Source: JAWKSY01 sp041402125
Lineage (GTDB): Bacteria > Planctomycetota > GCA-002687715 > DRQF01
Length of the DNA stretch: 55,138 nt
Direction: 5' to 3'
Assembly: GCA_041402125.1 (NCBI GenBank)
Contig: JAWKSY010000024.1
Coordinates: forward strand, 1-55,138
The position numbers and the translations under genes are program-made. Shown here one piece after another: positions 1 to 12,760 of the stretch. The notes beneath the pieces were generated by a model. The model did no database searches. It saw only the letters and a list, made by a program, of their open reading frames with translations, and was not told the origin of the DNA. Every line of letters begins with the position of its first letter. The first letter of the stretch is position 1.

Positions 1-1
1 C

Positions 2-262
2 CGCGTGGGCGGCGAGGAGTTCCTCGTGCTCTGTCCGGGCCAGGGGATCGAGGAGGCCGCGGCGCTCGCCGAGCGCCTCCGCGTCGCCCTGAGCGCCTCG
101 GAGGTCGAGGTCGGCGAGGGGAGCGTGCGGGTCACCGCGAGCTTCGGCGTCGCGACGCGGACGGACGACGTCCCCGATGCGGAGGCGCTCCTGAAGGCGG
201 CCGACGAGGCCTCCTACCGCGCGAAACAGGGCGGTCGCGACCGGGTCGAACGGCAGGGCTGA
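2..262 (+). CDS. GGDEF-domain protein, C-terminal part (probable diguanylate cyclase)
   Basis: The gene enters from the left edge, so only its last 86 or so codons are visible. The fragment opens with R-V-G-G-E-E-F, the GGEEF active-site signature of diguanylate cyclases, which make cyclic di-GMP from two GTP. It ends with a stretch of the kind YRAKQGGRDRV, the usual end of this domain (ALYxAKxxGRNxV). Between them is the VTASFGVAT strand typical of the family. The GGEEF motif is intact, so the domain is probably catalytically competent. No RxxD inhibitory site can be judged because that region lies outside the window. The sensory or receiver part upstream is unknown. Confidence 0.85.
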   Translation, partial: RVGGEEFLVLCPGQGIEEAAALAERLRVALSASEVEVGEGSVRVTASFGVATRTDDVPDAEALLKAADEASYRAKQGGRDRVERQG

Positions 263-265
263 TCG

Positions 266-316
266 CGGCCCCGAGCCGTCGAGGACGTCCGCCCCCCGAC
301 GGGAGGTTCGGGGCCG
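266..316 (+). terminator. Terminator-like stem-loop after the GGDEF gene
   Basis: Positions 266-274 (CGGCCCCGA) pair perfectly with 308-316 (TCGGGGCCG). An inner pair CCGTCG (277-282) with CGACGG (297-302) closes the loop further. There is no T-run, so this is at best a GC-type terminator four bases after the stop codon. Confidence 0.35.
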
Positions 317-484
317 GCTCGACAGCGCCGGATACCGCCCAGAACCGCTCTCCGTCGCGCGAAGGGCGCGGACTGGCCGCACGCCCGCCGCTCCGGTATC
401 CTTCGCCTCCCCTTCGTTCGACCGCAGAATACCGGTCGGCCCCGCGCGAAGGGGCGAGTCGAGACCCCGCCGGAGGAAGACGCC

Positions 485-991
485 GTGCCCGTCCCCGCGA
501 ACTGCGCCTACTGCGGCGCCGGAATGAACCTGCCCGACTCCGCGGCCGGAAAGCGCGTCCGCTGCCCGAGCTGCGACGCCGTCAACGTCATCTACGCCAA
601 CGCGGGGGGCGGCTACCGGCTCGGGACGGAGGGCGACGAGGTCGCCACGATCGCCTCGGCGTCGCCTTCGGCGGCCCCCGGGCGCGCCGCCATGTCGCCG
701 GAGCCCCGCCCCGTCGCGTCGGCCGTGCGCAAGCCCTCGGGCGGAGGGGACGGAACGACCATCTTCGTCCTCGGGCTGCTGTCGATCATCCTCTGCCAGA
801 TCCTCGGGCCCATCGCCTGGATCATGGGCAACAGCCACCGCGCCGCCTGCCGCCGCGCCGGCGTCGAGCCCGACGGCCTCGCCACCGGCGGCTGGGTGAT
901 GGGCATCATCGCCACCGGCATCCTCGCCTTCTCCTTCATCATCATCCTCTTCGTCCTGGTGCTGGGCATGGCCGGAGCCGCGGCCCAGTAG
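485..991 (+). CDS. Zinc-ribbon, DUF4190-type membrane protein
   Basis: This is a 168-residue protein. The N-terminus has a two-knuckle zinc ribbon (CAYC at about residues 8-11 and CPSC at about 27-30), the small ribbon often found at the front of planctomycete membrane proteins. A low-complexity Ala/Pro linker follows. The C-terminal half (about residues 90-168) has two hydrophobic segments around a short loop with GNSHRAACRRAG and GGWVMGI, the pattern of DUF4190. The start is GTG at 485, preceded by GGAGG at about 472-476. The function is unknown; a membrane-associated role is inferred from the two helices. It is convergent with the broken gene that ends at 995. Confidence 0.75.
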   Translation: MPVPANCAYCGAGMNLPDSAAGKRVRCPSCDAVNVIYANAGGGYRLGTEGDEVATIASASPSAAPGRAAMSPEPRPVASAVRKPSGGGDGTTIFVLGLLSIILCQILGPIAWIMGNSHRAACRRAGVEPDGLATGGWVMGIIATGILAFSFIIILFVLVLGMAGAAAQ

Positions 992-994
992 GCC

Positions 995-2546
995 TCATCT
1001 CGCCGCGATCTCGATCACGACGAAGCCCCCGACGACGCGAGCCGGGCTCGCGCCGGGACCGAGGCGTTCCGCCACGCGGGGGAAGCGCCGCCAGGATTCG
1101 CCCATCCAGGTCGCCTCGCCCTCGATGACGAGGCGACGGACGCCGGCGTCGCGCAGGGCCTCCACGAGTCCGTCCTCCCAGGCCTCGCGCGAGGGATCGT
1201 CCGCGTCGGGCAGCGTGAACCCGGGGTGGTACCAGAGCATCGTCGTGGGCGGACGACGACCGGCGAGCGCGTGGATCAGCCCGAGGTCGCCGAGGTACCA
1301 GAAGGTCCCTTCGGCCGCCGCGAGTTCGGCGCGCAGGGTCTCGAGCCCCGCGGCGTCCCAGTGGTAGAGCTCGGGCGTCTTCCAGCGCAGCCCGGAGAGG
1401 GCCTCCGGCGTCGTGAGCGGCGGGCGCGACTCGTCCGCCTCGGTCCACCGGATGTCGATGCCGCGCCGCGTCCGGATGACCTCGCGATCGAAACGGACGA
1501 GCGAGACGACGAGTCCGGCGAGGACGAGCGTGGTCATGACCCGCGCGAGGCGCGGTCGCCCCGTCCGGCCGAGGGCGGCCAGGGCGGCGAGCAGGGCGGG
1601 GGCGAGAAGGCCGCCGAGCGTCTCCGGCTGGTTGCCGGTGAGGGCCGTCGTCAGATGCTCGAGGACGAGGAAGGTCGCGGCGAGGGCGGCGAGCGGGCGC
1701 GCGCCCGCGGCACGGTCCCGCGCGAGGAGCGGGGAGGCGACGGCGAGCGCCCAGGTCGCCCCGGTGAGGATCTCCAGACCTGGCGCGACCAGGGCGCTCT
1801 CGCGCGACCGAGCGCCTCGAGCGCGGCGCGCCGACCGCCGCGGTCCGTCGATCATCGCCTCCCGCATCGCATCGAGATCGACGTCGAGGTGCAGGGCGGC
1901 GGCGGTCAGCCCGCCCGCGGCGACCGCGAGCGCGCCCAGGAAGCCTCCGCGAGGCGCGCGCCGACCGGCCCGGGACCCGTGACGAGGAAGCTGCCGCGGC
2001 CGCGACCATGGCGGGCCTCGAGGGCAGCAACTTGCTCCCCAGGCGAGGACGAAGACGATCGCCGACAGCGCCGCGAGGATCCCGTCAGCGCGCCTCGCGG
2101 CGCGCGGCGAAGGCCAGCGCGCAGCGCCGCCGCCGCGAGCGCGATGGCGTACTGGTCGTGGTAGGGCGTGCCGACGGGGGGGGAAGAGCAGGGAGTCCGC
2201 CCGCCGCGGCGACGAGGGCCGCGGAGAGACGCTGGAGGCCCAGCCGACGGCCGGCGAGGAAGAGCCCCAGGGCCCAGAGGGTCCGCCGCGGCCGCGTGCG
2301 CGACGTAGCTCTCGACCAGCTCACCCCGCCCAGCCGGAAGACCAGGGCCTGCGCCGCGGCTGACGAGGCCGGAGGGCGCCTGGAAGTCGCGGCCGGGGAT
2401 CTCCCGCCGGGAGGCGCGCCAGGCCGCGAGGAAACCGATCGATTGGTCGAGAGGCATCAATCCGCGACGCCCGCCCAGGCGGTACGACCCGCCGCCAGGC
2501 CGCGACGGCCACCGAGGAGGATGCCCGAGAGGCGATCCCGGGTCAT
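995..2546 (-). pseudogene. Multi-pass membrane protein, broken by several frameshifts (glycosyltransferase-39-like?)
   Basis: Reading on the minus strand from ATG at 2546, the coherent protein moves between frames at least five times. An N-terminal piece starts MTRDRLSGILLGGRRG. Next is a segment with LDQSIGFLAAWRASRREIPG, then hydrophobic stretches with GTPYHDQYAIALAAAALRAG. The 290-codon C-terminal part (from about 1867) is the longest open piece; it contains several membrane helices and a soluble tail. The DQSIGF and GRDFQAPSGL pieces recall the periplasmic loops of PMT/GT39-type membrane glycosyltransferases, but this is a weak guess. The net length is 3n+1. It could be a true pseudogene or a stretch of poor sequence; the density of breaks is higher than in the neighbouring single-frameshift genes. 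Confidence 0.6.
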
Positions 2547-2642
2547 CGGCGGGTCCGGGCGGGACCGCGGCCGGGCCCTCCGGCGGCTCCACGAGGAGCT
2601 GCCCGCGATCTTCAGCATCGTCGAGAACGCTCGGAACGACTG

Positions 2643-4453
<1,811 letters not shown>

Positions 4454-4457
<4 letters not shown>

Positions 4458-5620
4458 CCGGGGCCGGCCTCGCCGGCCTCTACGTCCACGTCCCCTTCTG
4501 CTCCGCCGTCTGCCCCTACTGCGATTTCGCGGTCCGGCGCGACGACCCCGCTCGCCACGCGTCCTACGTCGAGGCGATCGCGACGGAGGCGGCGCGCCGC
4601 GACTTCGATGGTCCCTTCGACACGATCTACCTCGGCGGCGGCACGCCCAGCGCGCTCGGACCCGCCGCGCTGTCCGCTCTCGTCGCGTCGCTGCGGACCC
4701 GGCCCGGCGGCGCCGACGCGATGCTCCACATGGAGGCCAATCCCGAGGACGTGAACGAGGAGAGTCTCGCGCTCTGGCGCGATCTCGGCGTGCGCTTCCT
4801 CAGCCTCGGCGTGCAGTCCTTCCGCGACGACGAGCTGCGATTCCTCGGCCGTCGCCACGACGGGCGCGAGGCGCGCGAGGCGATCGGCCGCGCCCGGTCG
4901 GCGGGGATCCCCGTCGTCTCGGTGGACCTCATCTTCGGCCTCCCCGATCAGGACGAGGGACGGCTGCGGGAGAGCCTGGCGGTCGCAGCGGACCTCGATC
5001 ACGTGTCGGCCTACCAGCTCACGATCGAGCCGCGGACGCCCTTCGGTCAGCGCGCCCGGCGCGGCGCGTTGCAGCCGGCGAGTGACGAGACCCAAGGTCG
5101 GCTCTTCGAGGTCCTCCACTCCGGTCTCGCCGAAGTGGGCCTGTCGGCCTACGAGCTCTCGAACTTCGCCCGGAGCGAGGCGACGCGGTCGCGCCACAAT
5201 CCCAAGTACTGGGAGCACCTGCCCTACCTCGGACTCGGACCCGGGGCTCATTCCTTCGACGGCCGACGGCGCCGTTGGAACCTCCCCTCGCTGACCGCGT
5301 GGGAGACGGACCTCGAAACGGGAGGGGAGGGGGAGGAAGGGTCCGAGGTCCTGACCCCGCTCGATCTGGCTCGCGAGCGTCTCCTCCTCGGGCTCCGGCG
5401 CCCCGAGGGCCTCGACCTCGCCGGGATGCGCGACCACTACGGCTGGGATCTGGACGAGCGCCGCGGGCCGGCCCTCGACCGCGGGATCCGGGAGGGCTGG
5501 TGGTCGCGGACCGACGGTCGGCTCCGACCCACGCTCGCGGGGATGGCGATCGCGGACGCCCTGGCCCGGGATCTCGCCCCCGATGACGGCGAGCCGGGGG
5601 CCCCGAGGGGAGAGGGCTAG
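4454..5620 (+). CDS. hemW: Radical SAM heme chaperone HemW
   Basis: This 388-residue protein starts at a GTG overlapping the lepA stop. The radical-SAM cluster motif CSAVCPYC (Cys16, Cys20, Cys23) is followed by Asp-Phe. True coproporphyrinogen oxidase HemN has a fourth cysteine there, so HemW is favoured over HemN. The SAM-binding YLGGGTPS motif is near residue 57, and the family's SVDLIFGLPDQ and NPKYW segments are present, with a HemN_C-like tail. HemW binds heme and delivers it to membrane cytochromes and respiratory proteins. The 4-bp overlap suggests translational coupling with lepA. A much longer reading frame extends upstream through lepA but is an overlap artefact. Confidence 0.93.
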
Positions 5621-5876
5621 GGGTTTACCCGGGATTCGGACCGTTTCATGTTGCTCTCGACATCGAATCGCCCCGTCGGCTAGGCTCTTCCCCGGGATCT
5701 CCGGGTGGGCTGTAAGGCTCCTGGGGGTCGCCTCTATTAAGACCGCGAGAACGTGGCCCCCCCGCTTGGCCTCGGCACCCCACGAAGAGGGCTCTCGTGG
5801 ACGTGCCGTTCCAGCCCGCGACCTCCGAGGGAGGTCCGCGGAGCCGTCGTTGCCGCGAGCCGTTCGAGGGATTCCT

Positions 5877-7702
5877 TTGATCGACGTGATACGCCTGGCC
5901 GTGGCGGGGTTCGTCCTCGCCACCGCGATCAGCGCCCAATCCGTGGTCTTCGTCGACGCCGGAGCCACCGGCGCTGCCACCGGTACGTCCTGGGCCGATG
6001 CCTACCCCTCCTCCCGCCGCCGTCCAGGCGGCCGCAGGGGAACCGAGATCTGGGTCAAGGCCGGCACCTATCTCCCAGCGCCGCGGAACTCCGCGGCGAG
6101 ACGATATTCCCCGCCTCCGGCACCCGCCTCTACGGCGGTTTCGCCGGCGGCGAGACCACGCGCGACCAGCGCGACCCGGTCGCCAACCCCACCGTGATTT
6201 CCGGTGACCTCAACGGCGACGACGTCTTCTACCTCGGGAACATCGTCGACAACTCCCAGCACCTGATCACGCTGACGGGCGTGCAGAACGTCGTGATCGA
6301 CGGCTTCACGCTCCGCGGCGGCTACACCACCGGCAGCACGAGCCAGGTCGGCGGCGCCATCCGCGCGCTCTCGAGCCAGTTCACCGTGCGCGGGTGCCGC
6401 TTCGATTCGAACGTCGCGAAGTTCGGCGGCGCGATCGGACTCGAGGTGGCGAGCACCGCCGTCGTCGAGGACTGCGTCTTCGCCTACAACGAGGTCCGCT
6501 ACGGTCACGGCGGAGCCATCGAGGTCGGTGGAGGCAGCGGGATCCAGATCCATCGCTGCGAGTTCCGCCAGAATCGCGCGACGGGCGGCAGTCTCGTCGG
6601 TCGCGGCGGCGCCATCGACGTCGCCCCGCTCGGGACGATCCTCGTCGAGGACTCGCTGTTCCGGAACAACCTCGCCGAGTTCGGATGCTGCGGCGGCGTG
6701 GGTCCCTCCGAGGGCGGCGCGGTCAGCATCCGGGGCACCGGCGCCGTCCTGCGCGGCTGCCGCTTCCTCGGCAACGAGGCGCACGACGGCGGCGGGATCT
6801 CGGTCCGCGGTCAGGCCACGATCGAGAACTCGATCTTCTCCGGCAATCGCGGATTGGCGGAGCTCGGCCAGGGCGGTTTCGGCGGCGCGATGCTCGTCCG
6901 AGGCGGCGGCGCGGGCCTCGTGGCGACCGCCTGCACGATCTACGGGAACCTCTCGCACTTCGGCTCCGCCGGACTCTTCGTCGAGCCGGGGAACTCGGCG
7001 CTCGCCGACTCCTGCGTGCTCTGGGGCAACATCGACCTCCGCGGCGGGGTCGGCATCTCCCAGATCGAGAACGGAACGCCGGTGAACTGCTGCGTCCAGA
7101 ACATGCTCGTGGCGCCGGCCGGAATGCCCGCGCCCGATCCTTCGGTCTTCGCGACCTGCTTCGACCAGGATCCGCAGTTCCTCGACCCGAACGGCGCCGA
7201 CGGCATCCAGGGGAACGAGGATGACGACTTCCGACTCGCGGCGACCTCGCCCTGCATCGACGCCGGCTCGCAGAACACCGGCCTCGTCGGGCTCGACCTC
7301 GACGGCGCCCTGCGCTGTCTCGATGGCGACCTCGACGGCGTCCGGATCCTCGACGTCGGAGCCTGTGAGTACGCGAACGTGCGGCTCGAGGTCGCCCGGC
7401 AGGTGATGCCGGACGGCTCGGTGAAGCTGACGGCCTCCCTGGACTCGACGGATGCCTTTCCGCTCTTCCTGTCGGTGGGGCTCCAGCGCGCGGCGAACGT
7501 CAACATCGACCCCTGGGGGGAGTGGTTCGTCGACTGGTCGAGCCCCTACCTGCTCTACTTCATGGGCTACGGCGACGTCGTCGGCCCCGATCTGATCTTG
7601 CCCGCGAACTACCCGGTGCTCGACGTGAGCTTCCAGGCCATCGCGATCGCGGGGACGGGGGTGGGGAACTTCTCGAACCCGGTCCTGATGCAGGTTCCCT
7701 GA
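5877..7702 (+). CDS. Secreted right-handed parallel beta-helix protein (frameshifted near N-terminus)
   Basis: The protein begins with an export signal (VIRLAVAGFVLATAISAQ) and then the opening of pectate-lyase-like 'choice-of-anchor' proteins (VVFVDAGATGAATGTSWADAY). About 40 codons in, the frame shifts two or three times between 6000 and 6105. It then runs uninterrupted to 7702 with repeated Gly/Asn-rich coils (VVIDGFTLRGG, VRGCRFDSNVAKFGGA, IHRCEFRQN, IENSIFSGN), typical of parallel beta-helices. The tail after about 7380 is a small beta domain. The likely role is a surface or secreted protein; no catalytic residues are identified. The start is uncertain: TTG 5877 lies 8 bp after GAGG, while GTG 5886 is an alternative. 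The 256 bp upstream hold two short hairpins (5781-5799 and 5821-5835) and no clear promoter. Confidence 0.7.
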
Positions 7703-7748
7703 TCCTCGGGTTCGACGGCGGGCCGAGGGGCTCGCCCGACGGAAACGA

Positions 7749-7782
7749 GACCGGCCGCGGCCCCTCCGGGACGCGGCCGGTC
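7749..7782. terminator. Bidirectional terminator hairpin between convergent genes
   Basis: There is a perfect 11-bp stem (7749-7759 GACCGGCCGCG with 7772-7782) and a 12-nt loop. GTCTTT follows on the plus strand and TCTCGTTT on the minus strand. It sits between the convergent ends of the beta-helix gene and ychF. Confidence 0.7.
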
Positions 7783-7799
7783 GTCTTTCGCGGGCGGGA

Positions 7800-8891
7800 T
7801 CAACGTCCGACGAGGAAGTGGCAGACGTCGTCGGGCCGCATCGCGTAGTCGCGGCCCTCGGTCCGGAGCTTGCCGGCCGAGCGGATCGCGGCCTCGTTGC
7901 CGTGCTCGACGAGATCCTTCACCTGGTAGATCTCGGCCCGGATGAAGCTCTTCTCGAAGTCCGAGTGGATCACGCCGGCCGCCTTCGGGGCGAGGTCGCC
8001 CTGGTGGATGGTCCAGGCGCGGATCTCCTTGGGGCCCGCGGTGTAGAAGGTCTGGAGGCCGAGGAGCTCGTAGACCGCACGCACGAGGCGCGAGAGGCCG
8101 AGCTCCCGGATGCCGAGCTCCTCCATGAAGACGGCGGCCTCCTCGTCGTCCATCTGTCGCAGCTCGCACTCGATGTCGCCGCAGATCGGGAGCCACTCGG
8201 CCCCGGTGGCGGCGGCGTAGTCGGCGACGGTGCGCGCGTGGACGCTCTCACCCGCGAGGTCGTCGTCGGCGACGTTCGCGACGTAGAGCATCCGCTTCGA
8301 GGTCATGAGGCAGAGCGGGCGGAGGAACTCGCGCTCGCTGGGCTTGAACTCCTCCGAGCGGAGGAGTTTGCCGGCCTCCAGGCACTCCTTGGCCCGCTTC
8401 AGGACCTCGAGCTCCTGCAGGGCGAGCTTGTCGCCGGTCCGGGTCTTGCGGGCCACGCGGTCGATCGCCTTGTCGACGGTCTGGAGGTCCGCGAGGACGA
8501 GCTCGAGCTCGATGACCTCGATGTCGCCCTTCGGATCGACGGGCGACTCCCGGACGACCTTGCTGCCCTCGAAGCAGCGGACGACCTGCATGATCGCGTC
8601 GCACTCGCGGATGTTGGCGAGGAACTGGTTGCCCATGCCCTCGCCCTTCGAGGCGCCGGCGATGAGACCCGCGATGTCGACCACGCGGGCGACGGCGGGG
8701 ATGATCTTCTGGGACTCGATGTGGCTCCGGATGATCTCGAGGTTCGGATCCGGGACCTCGACGATCGCGACGTTCGGCTCGATCGTGCAGAAGGGAGTAG
8801 TTCCCCCGTTCGGCCGCCGCCGCCGTCAGCGCGTTGAAGATCGTATCTTGCCGACGTTGGGAAGTCCCACGATGCCGCAGGAAACGCTCAT
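7800..8891 (-). CDS. ychF: Redox-regulated ATPase YchF (two compensating frameshifts)
   Basis: From ATG 8891 the protein starts MSVSCGIVGLPNVGK, the YchF G1 motif. Just after that lysine one base seems missing (near 8848), and an extra T follows GNY (near 8799), which restores the frame. From 8684 to the stop the sequence is perfect: VDIAGLIAGASKGEGMGNQF (G3 region), a coiled-coil middle, and the TGS-type C-terminus with TFYTAGPKE, HSDFEKSFIRAE and the final VCHFLVGR. The corrected length is 363 residues, the normal family length, so the indels are probably sequence errors. YchF is an OBG-family ATPase that binds ribosomes. The minus-strand start has GGAGAG upstream. Confidence 0.88.
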
Positions 8892-9140
8892 GGGTCGCTC
8901 TCCGATGCCGCGAGGTCGCGCAAGGTAACGTCGCCCTCCGGTCGCTCCAACCGGGGTGGCCCTTTGTCGCGTCCCGGGGCGGGGCCGAAGGCCGCGAGGA
9001 CCGCAAGCGTCGGAGGGGGAGGAGATCGGACGTCACGGCGAGCGGGGACGGTGTGGGTCGATAACGCCGCGGCTTTCCCGCCGTGAGGGGGACGGGTATC
9101 GTCGCGGTCGCGACCGTGGTTTCGGGGAAGGAAGGATCGG

Positions 9141-11100
9141 ATGGCCTCACGCACGTTTTCGCTCGCTCTCGCCCTCGTCCTCCTCTCCGCCGCCGGCACG
9201 ACGTCGCGCGCCCAAGGTGAGGCCGGCCCTGCCCCGGCGGCCGAGGCCCGAAGGCCCCGGGCCGCTTCGGAGGAGGTCCTCTTCACCGACCTCGCCGGGC
9301 GGGCCTGGACCCGCTCGGAGCTTCGCTCCCGACGGCTTGCTCGTGCTCGCCTGGACGACGCTCGAGTGCCCGATGGCGAAGGTCTACCGGCCCCGACTGA
9401 TCGAGCTGGCCGCGCGCTACGCGAAGCGGGGCGTCGGATTCGCCCTCGTCGACTCCGCCCCGCAGGACTCCCTGGCCGAGCTGAGGGCGGACTCCGACCT
9501 CACCGGTGCCCCGTGTCCCGTGGTGCCCGATGCCGCGGGGCGACTCGCGAAGCGATTCGGCGTCACGCGATCGACCGAGGTCCTCGTGCTCGATGCGAAG
9601 CTCGCCGTCCTCTATCGCGGTGCCATCGACGACCAGTACGGCTACCGTCGCGCCGAGGACGGCGGGGTCGGCACCTACCGGAAGGACGCGCCGGAGCACC
9701 GCCACCTCGAGGCCGCCCTCGAGGCGCGTCTCGCCGGGCAGGCCGTCCCGCTCGCCGCGACCGACCCGCTGGGCTGCGTCCTGAGCTGGCCGGAGCCCGG
9801 AGCCGACGGCCCGGGCTTCCACGAGACCGTCGAGCCGATCCTCCAGCAGCACTGCCAGTCCTGCCACCACCGCGGCGGCAGCGCGCCCTTCGCGCTCACC
9901 GACTACGAGGAGGTCAAGGGCTGGGCCGGCATGATCGCCGAGGTCACGCGCGAGGGGCGCATGCCGCCCTGGAACGCCGACCCCGCGGTGGGGCACTTCA
10001 AGAACGCGCGCCGACTCTCGCCCGACGAGAAGGCGGCGATCGCGGCCTGGGTGGAGGGCGGCGCGGCGAAGGGCGATGCCGCGAACGCCCCGGCTCCGCT
10101 CGAGTTTCCGACCGGGTGGGGGATCGGCGAGCCTGATCTCGTCCTCGAGCTCGAGGAGTTCGCGATCCCGGCGGAAGGACGCCTCGACTACCGCTACGTG
10201 AAGATCCCCACGGACTTCACCGAGGACCGTTGGATCCAGTCCTACCAGGTCATCTCGACCTCTCCGGAGGTCGTCCACCACGTCCTCGTGTTCAGCCGCG
10301 ACAAGCGCCTCTCCCGCGAGGAGCGGAAGAAGATGCGCGATCTCCGGCCCTGGCGTCCGCCGCTCAACTTCCTCCAGTTCGTGAAGAACGCCCCCGCCCC
10401 CGAGCGCGGGGAGTATCTCCAGCGCCTCGACCGCGTCGGGCGTCGGGCGCCGATGGTGCGGGAAGCGGGCGGCCTCGCCGGCTACTTCATGTCCAACCTG
10501 CCCGGGAACGGACCGACCGTGCTCGAGCCCGACCAGGGCGTCCTGCTCACCGCCGGGGCGACGCTGATCTTCCAGCTCCATTACACGCCGGACGGCAAGG
10601 CGAAGAAGACCCGCACGAAGGTCGGAATCGTCTTCCGCAAGGATCCGCCGAAGCGCGCGATCGACGTCACGGCCGTCGCGACCGTCGCCTTCAAGCTCCC
10701 CGCCGGCGCCTCCGAGGTCGTCGTCGAGAACGACACGACGCTGGGCCGCGACGCGCTCCTCTACGCGATGAAGCCCCACATGCACCTTCGCGGCAAGGCC
10801 TTCCGCTACGTGGCGGTGCTGCCCGACGGCGAGGAGCGTCATCTGCTCGAGGTGCCCGCCTACGACTTCGACTGGCAGCACGACTACGTCCTGGCCGAAC
10901 CGATGTTCCTTCCGAAGGGCACCGTCGTCCGCTGCCGCGCCGTCTTCGACAACAGCTCCGCCAACCCCTACAACCCCGACGCCACCGAGGACGTCTACTT
11001 CGGCCTCCAGACGGAGGAGGAGATGATGATCGGCTACCTCGTCGTCGAGTGGGATCCGGGGAACAAGGACTGGGCCGGGAAGCCGTCCGGCGACGACTGA
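9141..11100 (+). CDS. Redoxin / cytochrome c / copper type II monooxygenase fusion protein (one frameshift)
   Basis: The export signal MASRTFSLALALVLLSAAG is followed by a thioredoxin-fold domain whose peroxidatic-type cysteine lies in TTLECPMAKVYRPRL. Next comes a single c-type heme motif (CQSCH, codons near 9860), then the two halves of a copper type II ascorbate-dependent monooxygenase fold. That fold shows HHVLVF and the Cu-ligand motif KPHMHLRGK, followed by a conserved NPYNPDATEDVYFG segment. The frame shifts once near 9330; the net length is 3n+1, matching one extra base. Such three-part proteins are common in Planctomycetes and are exported; the substrate is unknown. The 249 bp before the start are shared with the divergent ychF. 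Confidence 0.75.
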
Positions 11101-11101
11101 C

Positions 11102-11206
11102 TCTCATACGGTGTCAGTCACCAGATGAGACTTTTCCGCGTATCCGCGTTCGACGACGCGGCGGCGACGAGGAAAAGTCTCATCTGGTGACTGACACCGT
11201 ATGAGA
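11102..11206. repeat. Perfect 36-bp inverted repeat (REP/BIME-like pair)
   Basis: Positions 11102-11137 are the exact reverse complement of 11171-11206, separated by a 33-bp GC-rich spacer. Each arm carries the core GGTGTCAGTCACC (11110-11122 and, inverted, 11186-11198). The left arm starts one base after the TGA of the upstream gene, and the right arm ends 10 bp before the stop of the convergent gene. It can fold into a very stable bidirectional terminator. The core resembles the palindromes at 54625-54703. Confidence 0.85.
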
Positions 11207-11216
11207 ATCGGGGCGG

Positions 11217-12617
11217 TCAGTCGTCGAGGGATTCCGAGACCGTGCGCTCGACCCAGGCCTCGTGGCCTCCGAGGTCGAGGTCGCGCAGGGTGCGGCCCTC
11301 GAGGGCGGTCGCCGCGCCGGTCCACGCGGCCGCGGCGGCCTCCGCGCCGGGGGAGGCGTCGACGCGACGGGGGTCGCGCGGCTGGCCTTCGAGACCTTCG
11401 CCGGGGTGTTCCTCGTCGATGAGGCGGCGCGCGAGAGCGCCGAGGGCGATCGACTCCGGGCTGCGGGCGAGCACGAAGCGCCTGTGGCTCTCCGCCACCT
11501 CGGCGATGATCCCGGCCTCCACGAGCGGGCGGCGACGTCCTCGACCGCCTCGTGCGGAACGCCGATGTCGAGGGCGATCTCGAGGGTCGTCTGGGCGGGG
11601 CGGGCCTCGTCGAGCGCGGCCCGGATGCGCAGCAGCATCTCCAGGCCGAGGTAGAGCCGCGACCGATCGAGCGTCTTGCGACCCTCGCCTTGCGGAGCGC
11701 TTCGAGGTTCTGGTGCGCGTAGGCGATCTCGGCCCCGTAGATGACGATCACCCAGGAGATGTAGAGCCAGAGCAGGAAGAGGGGACCGTCGCGAGCTGAC
11801 CGTAGAGATTGCGCGCGGTCGTGGCGTTCGAGACGTAGATGTAGAAGCCGGCCTTCGACAGCGACCAGAGCGAGGCCGCGACGACGCCGCCGACGACGGC
11901 GCTCCGCATCCTCACCTTGGTCGCGGGGAGGAAGACGTAGAGCATCGTGATGCCGAGGAGGGCCACGAGGAAGGGGATCACGACGTCGTAGAGCGCCTTG
12001 ATCCAGCCGTAGTCCTCGATGAGCGTGTCGAGGGCGCCGCCCTTCGGCAGGAGCAGTCCGTTGATGAAGAGCGAGGCCGCGATCAGGAAGGGGCTCGTCG
12101 TCAGGATGATCCAGAAGGCCGCCAGCTTCTTCCAGTAGCTCCGGTGCCCCTTGGCCTTCCAGATGCGGTTGAAGATCCGCTCGGCGCTGGTGAGCAGGCC
12201 GACGGCCGCCGTCAGCAGGGCCACGATGGCGCCGATGTTGACGATGCCCGTCTTGTCCTCGCCGAAGGCGTCGCGGGAGATGTTCGAGTTGAGCCAGCCT
12301 CGGATGTCGTCGTGCACCTCGGGAGCCACGAACTCGAGCACGTTGCCTTCGACGAACCTGATGATCTGGTCGCCGCCGCCGAGGCGTCCCGCGAAGCTGA
12401 AGAAGAGGACGATCAGCGGGATCAGCGAGATGAGGGTGGAGAAAGACAGGGTCGCCGCGCGGTCGAGGCCGAGGTCCTGGTGGAACTCGCGGATCGCGTA
12501 GAAGACGACGAGGACCATCGCCACGAGCTTGCCCGGCAGCTCGATGAGGCGACGCTCCGCCTCCACGACGCGCTCGCCGATGGTCTTGCGATCCCGCTCC
12601 CGACGTCGCGGTCCCAT
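11217..12617 (-). CDS. YihY/BrkB-family inner-membrane protein (three frameshifts)
   Basis: The N-terminal 290 codons are intact and typical of YihY/BrkB (formerly called RNase BN). They include AATLSFSTLISLIPLIVL, several long hydrophobic helices (about six overall) and YVFLPATKVRMRSAVVGG. The frame shifts near 11790, where it continues as LFLLWLYISWVIVIYGAEIAYA, then again near 11660 and 11530. The C-terminus is soluble, with a winged-helix-like segment ending in VSESLDD. ATG 12617 is preferred because GGGGAGG lies 9 nt upstream; an in-frame ATG at 12698 is possible. The net length is a multiple of three. The function of the family is unproven (membrane protein, possibly transport-related). 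Confidence 0.78.
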
Positions 12618-12760
12618 CCTCAGCCTCCCCGTCCGTCGCGCCGTCGCGAGGGCGTCCGCCGCGATCCGCGACGGCGCTCCCTTCATGGCGCGCCCCACAA
12701 AGCCTATCGTCGGGTCCGCCCCGGGAAGTAGTCGTCGCGGGGGGACCGAGGAGGAAGCCC

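Noticed and set aside
8799..8848. Programmed frameshifting in ychF
   Set aside because: There is no slippery heptamer or downstream structure. Two opposite single-base changes restoring the family length are better explained by sequencing errors.
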